From: Paraliobacillus sp. PM-2
GTDB taxonomy: Bacteria; Bacillota; Bacilli; Bacillales; Amphibacillaceae
Reading direction: 5' to 3'
Assembly (NCBI RefSeq): GCF_001368815.1
Contig: NZ_CTEI01000001.1
Span: 1-64,000, forward strand
DNA: 64,000 nucleotides
This document shows, piece by piece, positions 31,026 through 41,733 of the stretch (position 1 is its first letter; each line of letters begins with the position of its first letter). The notes under the pieces are model-generated. The model made no database searches. It saw only the letters and a list, made by a program, of their open reading frames with translations, and was not told where the DNA came from. The position numbers were made by a program, and so were the translations under genes.

Positions 31026-32378
31026 TTACATTGATTTTAATCGTTCTTTTATTTCTTCAATATCACGATTTAAGTTGTCATCTTCGCTTAACATTTTAGA
31101 AATTTTTTCGTGCGCATGAATAACTGTTGTATGATCTCTTCCGCCAAACTCTTCTCCTATTTTCGGTAAAGAGAAATCGGTAAGCTCTCTTGATAAATAC
31201 ATAGCAATTTGTCTAGGGAAAGCAACTGATTTTGTACGTTTTTTAGCAGCAAATTCTTCTAGTTTTATATGATATTTCTCAGCAATAACTTCTTGAATGG
31301 TTGCTATCGTAATTACCTTCGGTCTGGAACTAGGAATAATATCTTTAAGTGCTTCAGCTGCTAGTGAAGCATCAATGTCTTTGTTAATTAAGGAAGAGTA
31401 GGCAACGACACGAATCAGTGCTCCTTCTAATTCTCGAATATTTGTATCAATCTGATTAGCGATGTAAAGCATAACCTCATTAGGAATATCTAATCCTTCC
31501 GCTTTTGCCTTTTTACGCAAGATGGCAATACGGGTTTCCAAATCTGGTGGTGTAATATCTGTAATTAATCCCCATTCAAACCTTGATCGTAAGCGATCTT
31601 CTAAAGTAGGAATCTCTTTTGGTGGTCTATCACTTGAAATAATAATTTGCTTACTCTCTTCATGTAAGGTATTAAATGTATGGAAAAATTCCTCTTGTGT
31701 TTGTTCTTTTCCTGCTAGAAATTGAATATCATCGATTAATAAGACATCAATACTTCGATATTTATTTCTGAAATTTTCAGCTTTATTATCACGAATTGAG
31801 TTAATAAATTCATTTGTGAATTTTTCGGAAGTTAAATAGACTACTTTTGCATCAGGATTATGATCAAGTACATAGTGTCCAATAGCATGCATTAAGTGTG
31901 TTTTACCTAGGCCTACGCCTCCATAAATAAATAGAGGGTTATATGCTTTAGCTGGAGCTTCTGCTACAGCTAGTGAAGCAGCATGTGCAAAGCGATTACC
32001 AGATCCAATAACAAAGGTATTGAAAGTGTATTTATCATTTAACATTGTTTTTGGTGGTTGATTATTTTCTGTTGTTTTAACAGTTGGTATTTTTTTAGCT
32101 TCTTGTGTTTTGCTTTCTTGATGATTTTCAGTTTCAGGAATAACAAATTTTGTTTTTAACTTGGCTCCGGTTACTTCAAATAAAGCATCAGATATTAAAG
32201 TTGTATATCTACTTTCAAGCCAATCACGAGCAAACTCATTTGGAGCAGAAACAATGATGGTGTCTTCTGTGATATTTTCAGCACTTGTATTTTTTAACCA
32301 AGTGTCATAGCTGGGTTTACTTACTTTTTCTTTTATTTTAGCTAGTGTACTTGTCCATAGTTCTTCAATGTTTTCCAT
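31026..32378 (-). CDS. dnaA: Chromosomal replication initiator DnaA
   Basis: The 450-residue initiator that binds DnaA boxes and opens oriC. Domain I (about 1-85) is followed by a variable linker rich in Glu/Lys/Thr (86-115). Domain III AAA+ contains a Walker A ([15 protein letters not shown], about 153-167), Walker B ([11 protein letters not shown]) and the sensor-2 region. Domain IV HTH carries the signature [15 protein letters not shown]. It has the RBS AAAGGGGTG. The leader contains a DnaA box at its promoter and a terminator-like hairpin. Confidence 0.98.
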   Translation of the reverse strand: MENIEELWTSTLAKIKEKVSKPSYDTWLKNTSAENITEDTIIVSAPNEFARDWLESRYTTLISDALFEVTGAKLKTKFVIPETENHQESKTQEAKKIPTVKTTENNQPPKTMLNDKYTFNTFVIGSGNRFAHAASLAVAEAPAKAYNPLFIYGGVGLGKTHLMHAIGHYVLDHNPDAKVVYLTSEKFTNEFINSIRDNKAENFRNKYRSIDVLLIDDIQFLAGKEQTQEEFFHTFNTLHEESKQIIISSDRPPKEIPTLEDRLRSRFEWGLITDITPPDLETRIAILRKKAKAEGLDIPNEVMLYIANQIDTNIRELEGALIRVVAYSSLINKDIDASLAAEALKDIIPSSRPKVITIATIQEVIAEKYHIKLEEFAAKKRTKSVAFPRQIAMYLSRELTDFSLPKIGEEFGGRDHTTVIHAHEKISKMLSEDDNLNRDIEEIKERLKSM

Positions 32379-32435
32379 TTAACTTTCACCCCTTTCTTGG
32401 CATATTACTTCTATTGAAAGCATATAGTTAATTAG

Positions 32436-32482
32436 AAATAAAAAGCCTCTCGCAATCCCAATTCAAGAAGGGATCGAAAGGC
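32436..32482 (-). terminator. Terminator-like hairpin inside the dnaA leader
   Basis: On the minus strand a 13-bp stem (GCCTTTCGATCCC with GGGAT..CGAGAGGC, one 2-nt bulge, 10-nt loop) is followed by TTTTTATTT. It lies between the predicted dnaA promoter (32513-32540) and the dnaA start codon at 32378. It could be an attenuator of dnaA or a barrier to upstream transcription. Confidence 0.65.
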
Positions 32483-32500
32483 ATATAAGATTTCCGTAGT

Positions 32501-32840
32501 TGTGGATAGTTAAGTATAGAATAAATCAGGATAAAAGCAAGTTTTATTAATTATCCACTAACTTGTGTATAAATAAATAAACAAGGATGTGAACACATGT
32601 CCACACGTTATCCACAATCTGTGGATAGCATTTGTGTGTTTTTATTTTATTTACATGTTAAAACACAAATATAATACCAAATAAATACTAATATAGCAAG
32701 GGTATTTCGACACTTATCCACATAAACTACACCTTGTAGACATTTTCTATCCACAGTACTATATTTTGTGCGTAATTTGTAGACAATCCTTGTGGATAGA
32801 AAAATAGATAAATAAAACAATGCACATGGTCTGTGGATAA
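32501..32840. other. oriC, rpmH-dnaA part: DnaA-box cluster
   Basis: Perfect boxes at 32608-32616, 32714-32722 and 32832-32840 (last one inverted). One-mismatch boxes lie at 32501-32509, 32551-32559, 32564-32572, 32620-32628, 32747-32755 and 32791-32799. Two of them (32608 and 32620) form an inverted pair 3 nt apart. Together with the dnaA-dnaN cluster this makes the bipartite origin typical of Bacillus. Confidence 0.93.
32513..32540 (-). promoter_or_regulatory. dnaA promoter
   Basis: Minus-strand -35 TTGCTT (32535-32540) and -10 TATACT (32513-32518) with 16-nt spacing. A DnaA box (32501-32509) sits at the expected transcription start, fitting DnaA autoregulation. Confidence 0.6.
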
Positions 32841-32946
32841 TAAAAAAATGCAGATTAGATCTATATCAACTGTTAATTACTGATAATATTTTATGTGAAT
32901 ACGTATTTTTTTCTAAAATCCTAATACTTAAATATTAGGGACCATG

Positions 32947-32976
32947 TTGACAGAAGGTGTCTTTATTCCGTATAAT
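32947..32976 (+). promoter_or_regulatory. rpmH promoter
   Basis: Consensus -35 TTGACA (32947-32952) and -10 TATAAT (32971-32976), spacing 18 nt, about 50 nt upstream of rpmH. Confidence 0.85.
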
Positions 32977-33032
32977 ATGTTAGGCTGTCTTTTTATTATA
33001 AAAAGTCAATTCCTCAGGGAGGTGTTTTATAC

Positions 33033-33167
33033 ATGAAACGCACATTTCAACCAAATACACGTAAACGTAAAAAAGTTCACGGTTTTCGTTCTCGCATGAG
33101 TACGGCAAACGGAAGAAAAGTTATTGCTCGCCGTCGTAAAAAGGGAAGAAAAGTATTATCTGCATAG
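33033..33167 (+). CDS. rpmH: 50S ribosomal protein L34
   Basis: A 44-residue, strongly basic ribosomal protein ([19 protein letters not shown]..., ending [11 protein letters not shown]), identical in length to B. subtilis L34. A GGGAGGTG ribosome-binding site lies 8-9 nt before ATG. It is the first rightward gene from oriC and has its own near-consensus promoter and downstream terminator. Confidence 0.98.
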   Translation: MKRTFQPNTRKRKKVHGFRSRMSTANGRKVIARRRKKGRKVLSA

Positions 33168-33197
33168 GCCACTGAGATCATGTCAGTGGTCTTTTTT
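33167..33197 (+). terminator. Terminator after rpmH
   Basis: GGCCACTGA / TCAGTGGTC stem with 7-nt loop and six T, beginning at the last base of the rpmH stop. Some transcription probably reads through to rnpA. Confidence 0.8.
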
Positions 33198-33329
33198 CCA
33201 ATTAGGACAACCTTTATAGTGTGTTTGACAAAGAATAGTACATGAATAATGGATAAATGGGCTATGGTTAAACCACTTATTGGTGATTCGTTCTGATTGG
33301 ATTTTAGTGTATAATGGAGGTAACATTCC

Positions 33330-33674
33330 ATGAAGAAAACATATCGAATTAAAAAAAACGAAGAATTTCAAGATGTTTTTAAAAACGGGAAATCGTTTGC
33401 TAATCGACAGTTAGTTATTTACTTTTTAGACAATCCGAAACAACCACATTTTCGGATTGGATTGTCTGTCAGCAAAAAAATCGGTAATGCTGTAGTACGT
33501 AATCGTGTAAAGCGGTATTTACGACAAGCTTTCTTAGAGTTGAAAGAACAGGTTGATCCATCTTTCGACATCGTCATTATTGCACGTGTACCTACAAAAG
33601 AGATGGATTATCATCAAGTAAAAAAAAGTTTGAAACATGTGCTGTCAAAAACTGAATTGTTAAAACGCTCCTAA
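33330..33674 (+). CDS. rnpA: Ribonuclease P protein component
   Basis: The 114-residue protein cofactor of RNase P, which assists the catalytic RNA in maturing tRNA 5' ends. The RNR motif region ([14 protein letters not shown], about residues 54-67) and the [14 protein letters not shown] strand are intact. RBS GGAGG precedes ATG. Conserved rpmH-rnpA-spoIIIJ-jag order. Confidence 0.97.
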   Translation: MKKTYRIKKNEEFQDVFKNGKSFANRQLVIYFLDNPKQPHFRIGLSVSKKIGNAVVRNRVKRYLRQAFLELKEQVDPSFDIVIIARVPTKEMDYHQVKKSLKHVLSKTELLKRS

Positions 33675-33816
33675 TCAAATATAAATAATTTTAGTTTTCC
33701 CTTTTACAATGATGTAGCAACTATTTACGTTGTTCTAAATCTTTTGTATGATATATGATATTTATAGTTATGAATAATTTATATATATGTAAGAAGTGGA
33801 ATGAAGGAGGAAGAGT

Positions 33817-34599
33817 ATGCGTAAAAAGGTCTTATTATTAGTGGCCTTAATCGGATTATTAGTGCTATTGTCTGGTTGTGGAGATATCAATTCTGATATT
33901 ACAAGTGAAAGTGATGGGATTTGGGACTCTTATTTTGTGTATCCATTATCTATAGTCATCACAAAAGCAGCAGAGCTATTTAGTGGTAGTTTTGGATTAG
34001 CAATTGTGGTGGTTACGATTATTATTCGCTTGATCTTGTTACCACTAAATATTAAACAACTAAAAAGCTCAAAGGCAATGCAAGACATTCAACCAGAATT
34101 ACAAAAAGTGAAAGAAAAGTATAGTTCAAAGGATGCGCAAACGCAACAAAAATTACAGCAGGAAACTATGGAATTGTTCCAAAAAAATGGTGTAAATCCA
34201 ATGGCAGGTTGTTTACCAATATTAGTACAGATGCCAATCTTAATTGCTTTTTACCATGCCATTATGCGAACACCACATCTTGATGATGGTAGTTTCTTAT
34301 GGTTCCAATTAAGCGAACCAGATCCATATTATATCCTACCGATTGTTGCTGCCGGTGCAACTTTCTTACAACAAAAGCTAATGATGGCAGGAACAAATAC
34401 ATCACAAAATGCGGCAATGCCACAGATGACAATGATGTTGTATATGATGCCAATTATGATTGGGGTTATGGCATTATTCTTCCCATCTGCACTTGCGCTG
34501 TATTGGGTAGTTGGTAACGTATTTATGGTATTGCAAACCCTATTTATTCGTAAACCAATGATGAATAAGGAATCAACAGCGGGAGGAAACAAAAAGTGA
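33817..34599 (+). CDS. spoIIIJ: Membrane protein insertase SpoIIIJ (YidC/OxaI family)
   Basis: A 260-residue insertase that helps Sec-dependent and Sec-independent proteins into the membrane. In sporulation it supports SpoIIIA channel assembly. It has a lipoprotein signal peptide (LLVLLSGC, Cys21) and five membrane spans, with the cytosolic positively charged hairpin (about residues 70-125) and the conserved groove Arg in [15 protein letters not shown]. It ends with a Lys-rich tail. The stop overlaps the start of jag (GTGA). Confidence 0.95.
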   Translation: MRKKVLLLVALIGLLVLLSGCGDINSDITSESDGIWDSYFVYPLSIVITKAAELFSGSFGLAIVVVTIIIRLILLPLNIKQLKSSKAMQDIQPELQKVKEKYSSKDAQTQQKLQQETMELFQKNGVNPMAGCLPILVQMPILIAFYHAIMRTPHLDDGSFLWFQLSEPDPYYILPIVAAGATFLQQKLMMAGTNTSQNAAMPQMTMMLYMMPIMIGVMALFFPSALALYWVVGNVFMVLQTLFIRKPMMNKESTAGGNKK

Positions 34600-35219
34600 G
34601 ACAAGTAACTGCTTCTGGACAAACAGTTGAGGATGCGGTCCAATCAGCATTAAAGCAGTTAAACACCACAGAGGACCAAGTCAATGTAGAGATTATTGAT
34701 GAAGGTAAAAAAGGGATTTTAGGATTATTTGGTTCAAAACGAGCAATTGTAAAAGTTACAGTTGCTGAAGATCCTATTCAATTAGTGAAAGACTATCTTA
34801 CCGATATCCTTACTGGTTTTACAAACGAAATAGTAAAGGTAGAACCTTTCGTTCAAGGCAATACAATTACATTCGAATTAACGGGTGAGAAATTGGCTAT
34901 GATTATCGGTAAACGTGGTCAAACATTGAATGCGATGCAATATCTTGTTCAAACGATGATCAACCGAAAAGCTAAAGAGCGATATAATATTATTGTTGAT
35001 GCAGAAGGTTATCGAGAACGAAGAAAGCAAACATTAGAACAGCTTGCCCATCGTTTAGCAGATAAAGCCACTAAAATAAATAAACATGTATCTTTAGAAC
35101 CAATGCCATCGTTTGAGCGAAAGATTATTCATGGTACACTACAGGATAATCATAAGGTTGAAACTTATTCAGATGGTGTTGATCCACATAGACACGTTGT
35201 AATAAAACCAATGAAATAA
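34596..35219 (+). CDS. jag: RNA-binding protein Jag/KhpB
   Basis: A 207-residue protein with an N-terminal Jag domain ([19 protein letters not shown]), a KH domain ([21 protein letters not shown], about residues 98-118) and a C-terminal R3H domain ([17 protein letters not shown] ... [13 protein letters not shown], about 140-185). KhpB binds mRNA and pairs with KhpA in other Firmicutes. The start is a GTG overlapping the spoIIIJ stop, so the two genes are translationally coupled. Confidence 0.95.
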   Translation: MRQVTASGQTVEDAVQSALKQLNTTEDQVNVEIIDEGKKGILGLFGSKRAIVKVTVAEDPIQLVKDYLTDILTGFTNEIVKVEPFVQGNTITFELTGEKLAMIIGKRGQTLNAMQYLVQTMINRKAKERYNIIVDAEGYRERRKQTLEQLAHRLADKATKINKHVSLEPMPSFERKIIHGTLQDNHKVETYSDGVDPHRHVVIKPMK

Positions 35220-35233
35220 TAAATGTATGTTTA

Positions 35234-35268
35234 AAAGAGTTATCTCATCTGAGGTAACTCTTTTTTTA
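35234..35268 (+). terminator. Terminator after jag
   Basis: AAAGAGTTA.CTCA / TGAG.TAACTCTTT stem-loop with a seven-T tail, about 15 nt downstream of jag. Confidence 0.85.
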
Positions 35269-35303
35269 TATAATAATAAAACAAAAAAAATCTAACCATA
35301 AGT

Positions 35304-35385
35304 TATGCACATGTGGATAAAAACCAAAACAACAAAACCCTTCGATTTATAGTTACTAAAAGATAGTATGCACATGTGGATAAAA
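35304..35385 (+). repeat. Two direct repeats each carrying a perfect DnaA box
   Basis: The 19-nt sequence TATGCACATGTGGATAAAA occurs at 35304-35322 and again at 35367-35385. Each copy contains TGTGGATAA (35312-35320 and 35375-35383), the reverse complement of the consensus DnaA box. They lie between the jag terminator and mnmE, about 2.5 kb from the main rpmH-dnaA box cluster. Confidence 0.85.
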
Positions 35386-35514
35386 CCATTAACTAAATTG
35401 CTTTTCAAGTAGGATGATTATATGATATTCTTGTAAGTTAGTGACAAGTGTCTAATAAAAACAAACAGGTTAATAATAAATAAATAAAAGGAATCAAAAA
35501 AGTGGGGTGGAAAT

Positions 35515-36891
35515 ATGGAAAAAGATACGATTGCAGCGATATCAACACCACTAGGTGAGGGAGCAATTGCTATTGTAAGATTAAGTGGTGATGAAGCTGT
35601 AGAGATTGCGAATCGCATCTTCCATGGAAAAGATTTAATGGAGGCTGACTCACATACCATACATTATGGTAAAATAATTGATCCCACAACAGATCAATTT
35701 ATTGAAGAAGTAATGGTAAGTGTTATGAAAGCACCAAAAACATTTACGAGAGAAAATGTAGTAGAGATAAATTGTCATGGTGGATTGGCATCAGTTAATC
35801 GCCTTTTGGAATTGGCGCTACAAATGGGGGCGCGTTTGGCTGAACCAGGTGAATTTACTAAACGTGCGTTTTTAAATGGACGTATTGATTTATCTCAGGC
35901 TGAAGCAGTAATGGACTTGATTCGTGCTAAAACAGATAAAGCAATGGATGTAGCTATTAAACAATTGGATGGGAAATTATCTAAGTTAATTCATCAATTA
36001 CGACAAGAGCTAATTGAAACGGTTGCTCATGTAGAAGTAAATATTGATTATCCAGAATATGACGATGTGGAAGAGATGTCACACGATATGATGCTTATCA
36101 AAACAAAACAGGTTTATCAAGAGGTTGAACGGCTATTACAAATGGCGAAACAAGGTAAAATTTTGCGCGAAGGTATTTCAACTGCAATTATTGGTCGACC
36201 GAATGTTGGAAAATCATCATTAATGAATGCATTAGTACATGAAAATAAAGCAATTGTTACGGATATACCTGGAACAACGCGTGATGTAATAGAAGAGTAT
36301 GTAAACATAAGAGGCGTACCACTTCGCTTAGTTGATACTGCAGGTATTCGTGATACAGAAGATATCGTTGAAAAAATAGGGGTAGAACGCTCTAGACAAG
36401 TACTAAAAGAAGCTGATCTAATTTTATTAGTAGTCAATCATAATGAATCTTTAACAGAAGAAGATAAAAAATTATTTGAATTAGTACGTGACCTAGAAGT
36501 AATTGTTCTTATTAATAAAACAGATTTACCAAAGAAAATAGATGAAGAAAAGGTAAGACAATTAGCAAATGATCAACCAATTATTACGACTGCATTAATA
36601 GAAGAAAAAGGAATTGATCAATTAGAACAAGCAATTGCAGATACTTTTTTTGCTGGTGAATTAGAATCGAATGATTTAACATATGTTTCAAATGTTCGGC
36701 ATATTCAGCTTCTAAAACAAGCAATGGATGCATTGGACGAAGCAATGACAGGTATGACAGATGGAATGCCAATTGATTTGGTTCAGATTGATGTAACAAG
36801 GGCATGGCAATTACTTGGCGAAATTATTGGTGATACCGTTCAGGATAGTCTGATTGATCAATTGTTCTCACAGTTCTGTCTTGGAAAATAA
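35515..36891 (+). CDS. mnmE: tRNA uridine-5-carboxymethylaminomethyl modification GTPase MnmE
   Basis: With MnmG it installs cmnm5 on U34 of several tRNAs. The 458-residue protein has an N-terminal formyl-THF-binding domain, a helical domain and an inserted G domain. G motifs are visible: [10 protein letters not shown] (about 223-232), [18 protein letters not shown] and NKTD. The C-terminal FCLGK supplies the functional cysteine. The GTGGGGTGG RBS lies before ATG, and mnmG follows 45 nt later. Confidence 0.97.
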   Translation: MEKDTIAAISTPLGEGAIAIVRLSGDEAVEIANRIFHGKDLMEADSHTIHYGKIIDPTTDQFIEEVMVSVMKAPKTFTRENVVEINCHGGLASVNRLLELALQMGARLAEPGEFTKRAFLNGRIDLSQAEAVMDLIRAKTDKAMDVAIKQLDGKLSKLIHQLRQELIETVAHVEVNIDYPEYDDVEEMSHDMMLIKTKQVYQEVERLLQMAKQGKILREGISTAIIGRPNVGKSSLMNALVHENKAIVTDIPGTTRDVIEEYVNIRGVPLRLVDTAGIRDTEDIVEKIGVERSRQVLKEADLILLVVNHNESLTEEDKKLFELVRDLEVIVLINKTDLPKKIDEEKVRQLANDQPIITTALIEEKGIDQLEQAIADTFFAGELESNDLTYVSNVRHIQLLKQAMDALDEAMTGMTDGMPIDLVQIDVTRAWQLLGEIIGDTVQDSLIDQLFSQFCLGK

Positions 36892-36936
36892 GCGTTCATG
36901 TCTATAAATGATAGACTAAAAAGGAGAGTTAATACA

Positions 36937-38826
36937 ATGACATATGATGCAGGAAATTTTGATGTAATCGTGATAGGTGCTGGCCATGCAGGGGTGGAGG
37001 CTGCTAATGCAAGTGCTAAACGTGGAGCAAAAACCTTAATGCTTACATTAAATTTAGATATGATAGCCTTTATGCCCTGTAATCCTTCCATTGGAGGACC
37101 GGCAAAAGGTGTAGTTGTTCGTGAAGTAGATGCATTAGGTGGGTTAATGGGGAAGGTAATTGATAAAACCTATATTCAAATGCGCATGCTTAATACTGGT
37201 AAAGGACCTGCTGTTCGTGCTTTACGTGCACAAGCAGATAAACCATTATACATTCAGGAAATGAAACAACAATTAGAAAATATAGATAATCTAACTTTAC
37301 GCCAAGGTATGGTAGAAAAATTAATCGTTGAAGATGGAGTCTGTAAGGGTGTAATTACGGAGACGAAAGCAGCTTATTATGCAAAATCAGTTATTATAAC
37401 AACTGGAACATTTATGAGAGGTCGCGTTATCATTGGTGATTTATCTTACGAAAGTGGCCCCAACAATCAACGTGCTTCAGTTAAGCTATCTGAAAACTTA
37501 GAGGAATTAGGGTTTGATCTTGTTCGTTTTAAAACTGGAACACCTCCACGTGTAAATAGTCACACAATCGATTATTCTAAAACAGAAATTCAACCAGGTG
37601 ATGAAAATCCAAGTCATTTTTCGTATGAAACGGTGGAAGCAATCGTCGATCAAATTCCTTGTTGGTTAACTTATACGAACGAAAAAACACATCAAATTAT
37701 AGATGATAATTTAGGCTTATCCGCCATGTATTCTGGGATGATAAAAGGAACAGGCCCACGTTATTGCCCATCTATTGAAGATAAAGTGGTTCGTTTTCAT
37801 GATAAACCACGTCATCAAATTTTCTTAGAGCCGGAAGGAAGAAATACTGAAGAAATTTATGTTCAAGGATTATCTACATCTTTACCTGAATTTGTTCAAA
37901 GAGAAATGCTACGTTCAATTCCAGGATTAGAAGAAGCGGAAATCATGCGCGCAGGATACGCAATTGAGTATGATGCAGTAGTACCTACACAATTATGGCC
38001 AACATTAGAAGTTAAAAATATAGCCGGTTTATTTACAGCGGGGCAAATTAATGGTACGTCTGGTTATGAAGAAGCAGCTGGACAAGGCCTAATAGCTGGT
38101 ATTAATGCAGCAGCTAAAGCACTTAATGCTGAAACATTAATTCTTGATCGCTCACAAGCTTATATAGGGGTATTAATTGATGACCTAGTAACAAAAGGGA
38201 CAAATGAACCCTATCGTCTGTTAACATCGAGGGCAGAATATCGTTTACTGCTGAGACACGATAATGCTGATATGCGTTTGACAGAAATTGGTTACCGATT
38301 AGGGCTAATATCTGATAAACGATATAACGAATTCATTGAAAAACAAGAACAAGTAGAAAAAGAGAAGAAACGTTTAGCGAAACAAACGATTAAACCTTCC
38401 GACCAACTAAATCAGTTAATGGATAATATTGGTGCTACACCACTTAAAGAACCAAACAAAGCTGCTGATTTGCTAAAAAGACCTGAAATTAACTACGTAT
38501 TTATTGAAAAGGTAACAGAGGCATCAATGCCATTACCTGCAGATGTGAAAGAGCAAGTGGAAATCCAGATTAAGTATCAAGGTTATATTGAAAAATCAAA
38601 CCAACAAGTTGACAAGATGAAAAAAACAGAAAATAAACTTATTCCAGATAACATTGATTATGATGCAATTGGTGGAATTGCCACAGAGGCAAAACAAAAA
38701 TTAAAAAAAGTACGTCCTTTATCAGTTGGACAAGCGTCCCGTATTTCTGGTGTAAATCCAGCTGATATTTCCATTCTACTTGTTTATATTGAACAAGGGA
38801 ATGTTGCTAGAATAAATGAAATATAA
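36937..38826 (+). CDS. mnmG: tRNA uridine-5-carboxymethylaminomethyl modification enzyme MnmG
   Basis: A 629-residue FAD-dependent partner of MnmE. It has the dinucleotide-binding motif [10 protein letters not shown] (about residues 13-22), the conserved [11 protein letters not shown] with active-site cysteine (about 47-57), GTFMRG and the C-terminal tRNA-binding helical domain. The start at 36937 ([16 protein letters not shown]) is preferred over ATG at 36898 because AAAAGGAGAG stands directly upstream and it gives the family length. Confidence 0.97.
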   Translation: MTYDAGNFDVIVIGAGHAGVEAANASAKRGAKTLMLTLNLDMIAFMPCNPSIGGPAKGVVVREVDALGGLMGKVIDKTYIQMRMLNTGKGPAVRALRAQADKPLYIQEMKQQLENIDNLTLRQGMVEKLIVEDGVCKGVITETKAAYYAKSVIITTGTFMRGRVIIGDLSYESGPNNQRASVKLSENLEELGFDLVRFKTGTPPRVNSHTIDYSKTEIQPGDENPSHFSYETVEAIVDQIPCWLTYTNEKTHQIIDDNLGLSAMYSGMIKGTGPRYCPSIEDKVVRFHDKPRHQIFLEPEGRNTEEIYVQGLSTSLPEFVQREMLRSIPGLEEAEIMRAGYAIEYDAVVPTQLWPTLEVKNIAGLFTAGQINGTSGYEEAAGQGLIAGINAAAKALNAETLILDRSQAYIGVLIDDLVTKGTNEPYRLLTSRAEYRLLLRHDNADMRLTEIGYRLGLISDKRYNEFIEKQEQVEKEKKRLAKQTIKPSDQLNQLMDNIGATPLKEPNKAADLLKRPEINYVFIEKVTEASMPLPADVKEQVEIQIKYQGYIEKSNQQVDKMKKTENKLIPDNIDYDAIGGIATEAKQKLKKVRPLSVGQASRISGVNPADISILLVYIEQGNVARINEI

Positions 38827-38856
38827 AAAGCAGTATGGTAATAGAAAGGATTGTTA

Positions 38857-39576
38857 ATGATGAATGCAAATACCTTTGCAGCTCAATTAAAACAACAAGG
38901 AATTAATCTTTCTGATAAACAAAAGAAACAATTCGATATATATTTTAAAACGTTGATTGAGTGGAATCAAAAAATCAACTTAACTGCAATTACAGAGGAA
39001 GATGAGGTTTACTTAAAGCATTTTTATGATTCGATTACTGCTGCTTTTTATTTTGATTTTACAACAGAATTACATTTATGTGATGTAGGAGCAGGAGCTG
39101 GTTTCCCGAGTATTCCATTAAAGATATGTTTTCCACAATTAAAAGTAACGATCGTTGATTCATTACAAAAACGAATTACATTTTTGAATCAGTTGGCCCA
39201 TGAGCTTGAACTTAATGATGTAGCATTTTATCATGACCGTGCAGAGCTATTTGGTAAACGTGAACAATTCAGGCATTCGTTTGATGTCGTGATGGCTCGA
39301 GCTGTTGCAAGAACATCCGCATTAAGTGAGTTATGTTTACCATTATGTAAAACGGATGGTTCATTTATTGCGATGAAAGGACCAAATGCAACAGCAGAGA
39401 TAGCAGATGCTAAAGCGGCTATTGAATTGTTAGGTGGAGAAATTAAAGAGATTAATACGTTTGAACTTCCAGAAAATAGCGGGGAAAGAAACATTGTTAT
39501 TTTTAATAAAAAACGAAAAACATCAAAAAAATTCCCAAGGAAACCAGGTGTACCAAATAAAACACCCATTCAATAA
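38857..39576 (+). CDS. rsmG: 16S rRNA (guanine-N7) methyltransferase RsmG
   Basis: Methylates G527 of 16S rRNA (loss gives low-level streptomycin resistance). The 239-residue protein has a Rossmann-type methyltransferase fold with SAM-binding [15 protein letters not shown] and the family motif MARAVA. The start ATG at 38857 is supported by AAAGGA 6 nt upstream; the TTG at 38851 is an alternative. It lies 30 nt after mnmG. The C-terminal [18 protein letters not shown] tail is typical. Confidence 0.96.
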   Translation: MMNANTFAAQLKQQGINLSDKQKKQFDIYFKTLIEWNQKINLTAITEEDEVYLKHFYDSITAAFYFDFTTELHLCDVGAGAGFPSIPLKICFPQLKVTIVDSLQKRITFLNQLAHELELNDVAFYHDRAELFGKREQFRHSFDVVMARAVARTSALSELCLPLCKTDGSFIAMKGPNATAEIADAKAAIELLGGEIKEINTFELPENSGERNIVIFNKKRKTSKKFPRKPGVPNKTPIQ

Positions 39577-39934
39577 TTTTTAATAATACGATTGCTTATA
39601 ACGGACTGCTAATTAAATATAAGTAAAACTAACAAGTAGATGTACAAAGTTATCAAGGATAGTGCATCTACTTCTTACCATTGATCAAATACAATATATA
39701 AAATCTATTTTTTTTATTTCTCCCATATCATCTTCCTATTTTAAAAGATAATATGGTAGAATAAGAATTAGAATAACGTCGCAGATAAGTAATGAATACT
39801 TATCTTAAGGAAAATAATTTAATGTTTCACGTGAAACATTAAATTAAAAGCTACTTCATTATTATGATCCTGTGAAACCAATAGATGGATTTGGTAAGGT
39901 AGCATAGGAAAGAGATTAAGGTGGTGTCTAATGT
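39577..39934. other. rsmG-noc intergenic region
   Basis: This 358-nt gap holds a loose hairpin with arms AAGTAGATG/CATCTACTT (39634-39673, possible weak terminator after rsmG). It also holds a 9-bp inverted repeat AGATAAGTA/TACTTATCT (39783-39805) and the parS site listed separately. No further open frame is convincing. Confidence 0.6.
39823..39838. other. parS centromere site (perfect palindrome)
   Basis: TGTTTCACGTGAAACA, a 16-bp perfect palindrome identical to the consensus Spo0J/ParB binding site, located 97 nt upstream of noc. Confidence 0.96.
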
Positions 39935-40789
39935 ATGTTGCACCCATTTGGCCGAATATTCGGCATAGGTGACAAGGAAGAAGTTGTGGATGAATATGTG
40001 CCAGACGAAGTCATCCAAATTCCAGTAAAAGAAATTGCTGCAAATCGTTATCAACCACGTTCCATTTTTAATCAGGAAAAGATTGAGGAATTGGCACAAA
40101 CAATCCATACACACGGTATGATTCAACCTATTGTGGTTCGTAAGATGGATACCGACAATCAAGGAAGGAAATTTGAATTAATTGCTGGGGAAAGAAGATG
40201 GCGTGCTGTCACCTTTTTAGAATGGGAAACTGTCCCTGCAATTATTCGAGAAATGACGGAAGCAGAAACAGCTTCTGTTGCATTGATAGAAAATTTACAA
40301 CGAGAAGAACTCACAGTTATTGAAGAAGCAAAAGCTTATGGTAGATTATTGGATATACACGGTTTAACACAAGAAGCTTTAGCACAACGACTTGGAAAGA
40401 GTCAATCAACCATTGCGAATAAAATGCGTCTACTAAAACTACCAGAAGCTGTGCAAACTGCTATTCTGGAGAAAAAGATTACAGAGAGACATGCTCGTGC
40501 ACTTATTGTTATTAAAGATCCTGAAAAGCAAGAAAAAATATTACAAGAAATTATAGATAAGAATCTTAATGTAAAGCAAACCGAAGATAGAATACAAAAA
40601 TTATTAAAACAAACACCAAAAAAGAAACGAGCAACATTAAAAGGTATTAATAAGGATATGCGAATTGCGATAAATACAATTAAGCAATCGCTTCATATGG
40701 TCACAGAAACAGGAATAGATTTAGAGACTGATGAACAAGATCATGATGAATATTATCAGATAACAATAAAAATTCCAAAGAAAAAATAA
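39935..40789 (+). CDS. noc: Nucleoid occlusion protein Noc
   Basis: A ParB-family protein of 284 residues that binds NBS sequences and blocks Z-ring assembly over the chromosome. The N-terminal membrane-targeting peptide [12 protein letters not shown] is amphipathic, as in B. subtilis Noc. The CTPase motif region ([11 protein letters not shown]), the [10 protein letters not shown] segment and the HTH ([21 protein letters not shown]) follow. It precedes soj-spo0J and is paralogous to spo0J. RBS AAGGTGGTG. Confidence 0.93.
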   Translation: MLHPFGRIFGIGDKEEVVDEYVPDEVIQIPVKEIAANRYQPRSIFNQEKIEELAQTIHTHGMIQPIVVRKMDTDNQGRKFELIAGERRWRAVTFLEWETVPAIIREMTEAETASVALIENLQREELTVIEEAKAYGRLLDIHGLTQEALAQRLGKSQSTIANKMRLLKLPEAVQTAILEKKITERHARALIVIKDPEKQEKILQEIIDKNLNVKQTEDRIQKLLKQTPKKKRATLKGINKDMRIAINTIKQSLHMVTETGIDLETDEQDHDEYYQITIKIPKKK

Positions 40790-40950
40790 TACACCTATTA
40801 AGTCCCTTCTTCATGTATTGCAAGATTGGGATTTTCTTTTGTGTAATAATTGTTTATTCGATAAATAAATCTAATTTCTGTGTTTATTTTTGAAAAAAAT
40901 GATAGAATGTATTTTATAGTCAATAGAGTTTGAACTAGGTAGGTGACACC

Positions 40951-41733
40951 ATGGGAAAAGTAATCGCCGTTGCTAATCAAAAAGGCGGCGTAGGAAAAAC
41001 GACATCTTCAGTCAATTTAAGTGCATGTTTAGCTTATATGAACCATAAGGTTTTGTTAGTAGATATTGATCCACAAGGTAATGCAACAAGTGGTTCAGGG
41101 ATAAACAAGGCTGACATGGATGAATGCATCTATAATGTATTGGTGGAAGACTTAGATGCTGAAAAGGTGTGTGTTCCTACAACAGTAGAAAATTTAGATG
41201 TAATACCGGCAACAATCCAACTTGCTGGGGCTGAAATTGAACTTGTCCCAACAATATCTAGAGAAGTCAGGTTGAAAAAAGCACTAGAACCACTGCTGAA
41301 TACGTATGATTTTATCATTATTGATTGCCCTCCATCACTTGGTTTATTAACAATTAACGCTTTAACTGCATCTGATAGTGTGTTAATCCCAGTTCAATGT
41401 GAGTATTATGCATTGGAAGGTCTAAGTCAATTACTTAATACTATTCGTTTAGTCCAAAAACATCTTAATAAACAATTAACAATTGAGGGCGTTTTATTAA
41501 CGATGCTTGATGCGAGAACAAATCTAGGTATACAGGTCATTGATGAAGTGAAAAAATATTTCCAAGATAAAGTTTACAAATCCGTTATACCACGGAATGT
41601 AAGACTTGGAGAAGCACCAAGTCACGGACAACCAATTATCGTTTATGATCCCAAATCTAGAGGAGCAGAAGTATATCTTGATCTAGCAAAGGAAGTGATC
41701 GCTAATGGCGAAAGGATTAGGAAAAGGAATTAA
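40951..41733 (+). CDS. soj: Chromosome partition ATPase Soj (ParA)
   Basis: A 260-residue ParA/MinD-type ATPase that acts with Spo0J in origin segregation and regulates DnaA activity. The deviant Walker [13 protein letters not shown] (about residues 11-22) and Walker [12 protein letters not shown] are intact. The last nine codons plus stop (about 29 nt) overlap the start of spo0J in another frame, so the genes are closely coupled. RBS GTAGGTGAC. Confidence 0.96.
   Translation: MGKVIAVANQKGGVGKTTSSVNLSACLAYMNHKVLLVDIDPQGNATSGSGINKADMDECIYNVLVEDLDAEKVCVPTTVENLDVIPATIQLAGAEIELVPTISREVRLKKALEPLLNTYDFIIIDCPPSLGLLTINALTASDSVLIPVQCEYYALEGLSQLLNTIRLVQKHLNKQLTIEGVLLTMLDARTNLGIQVIDEVKKYFQDKVYKSVIPRNVRLGEAPSHGQPIIVYDPKSRGAEVYLDLAKEVIANGERIRKRN

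Noticed and set aside
33077-33371. Minus-strand open frames opposite rpmH and the rpmH-rnpA gap
   Set aside because: They cover L34 and the terminator on the other strand and lack an RBS.
39783-39805. Inverted repeat AGATAAGTA/TACTTATCT upstream of noc as a terminator or Noc binding site
   Set aside because: No T run, and it does not resemble the known Noc binding sequence or parS.
40798-40980. Minus-strand 60-codon frame between noc and soj
   Set aside because: Overlaps the soj promoter and RBS; no supporting signal.
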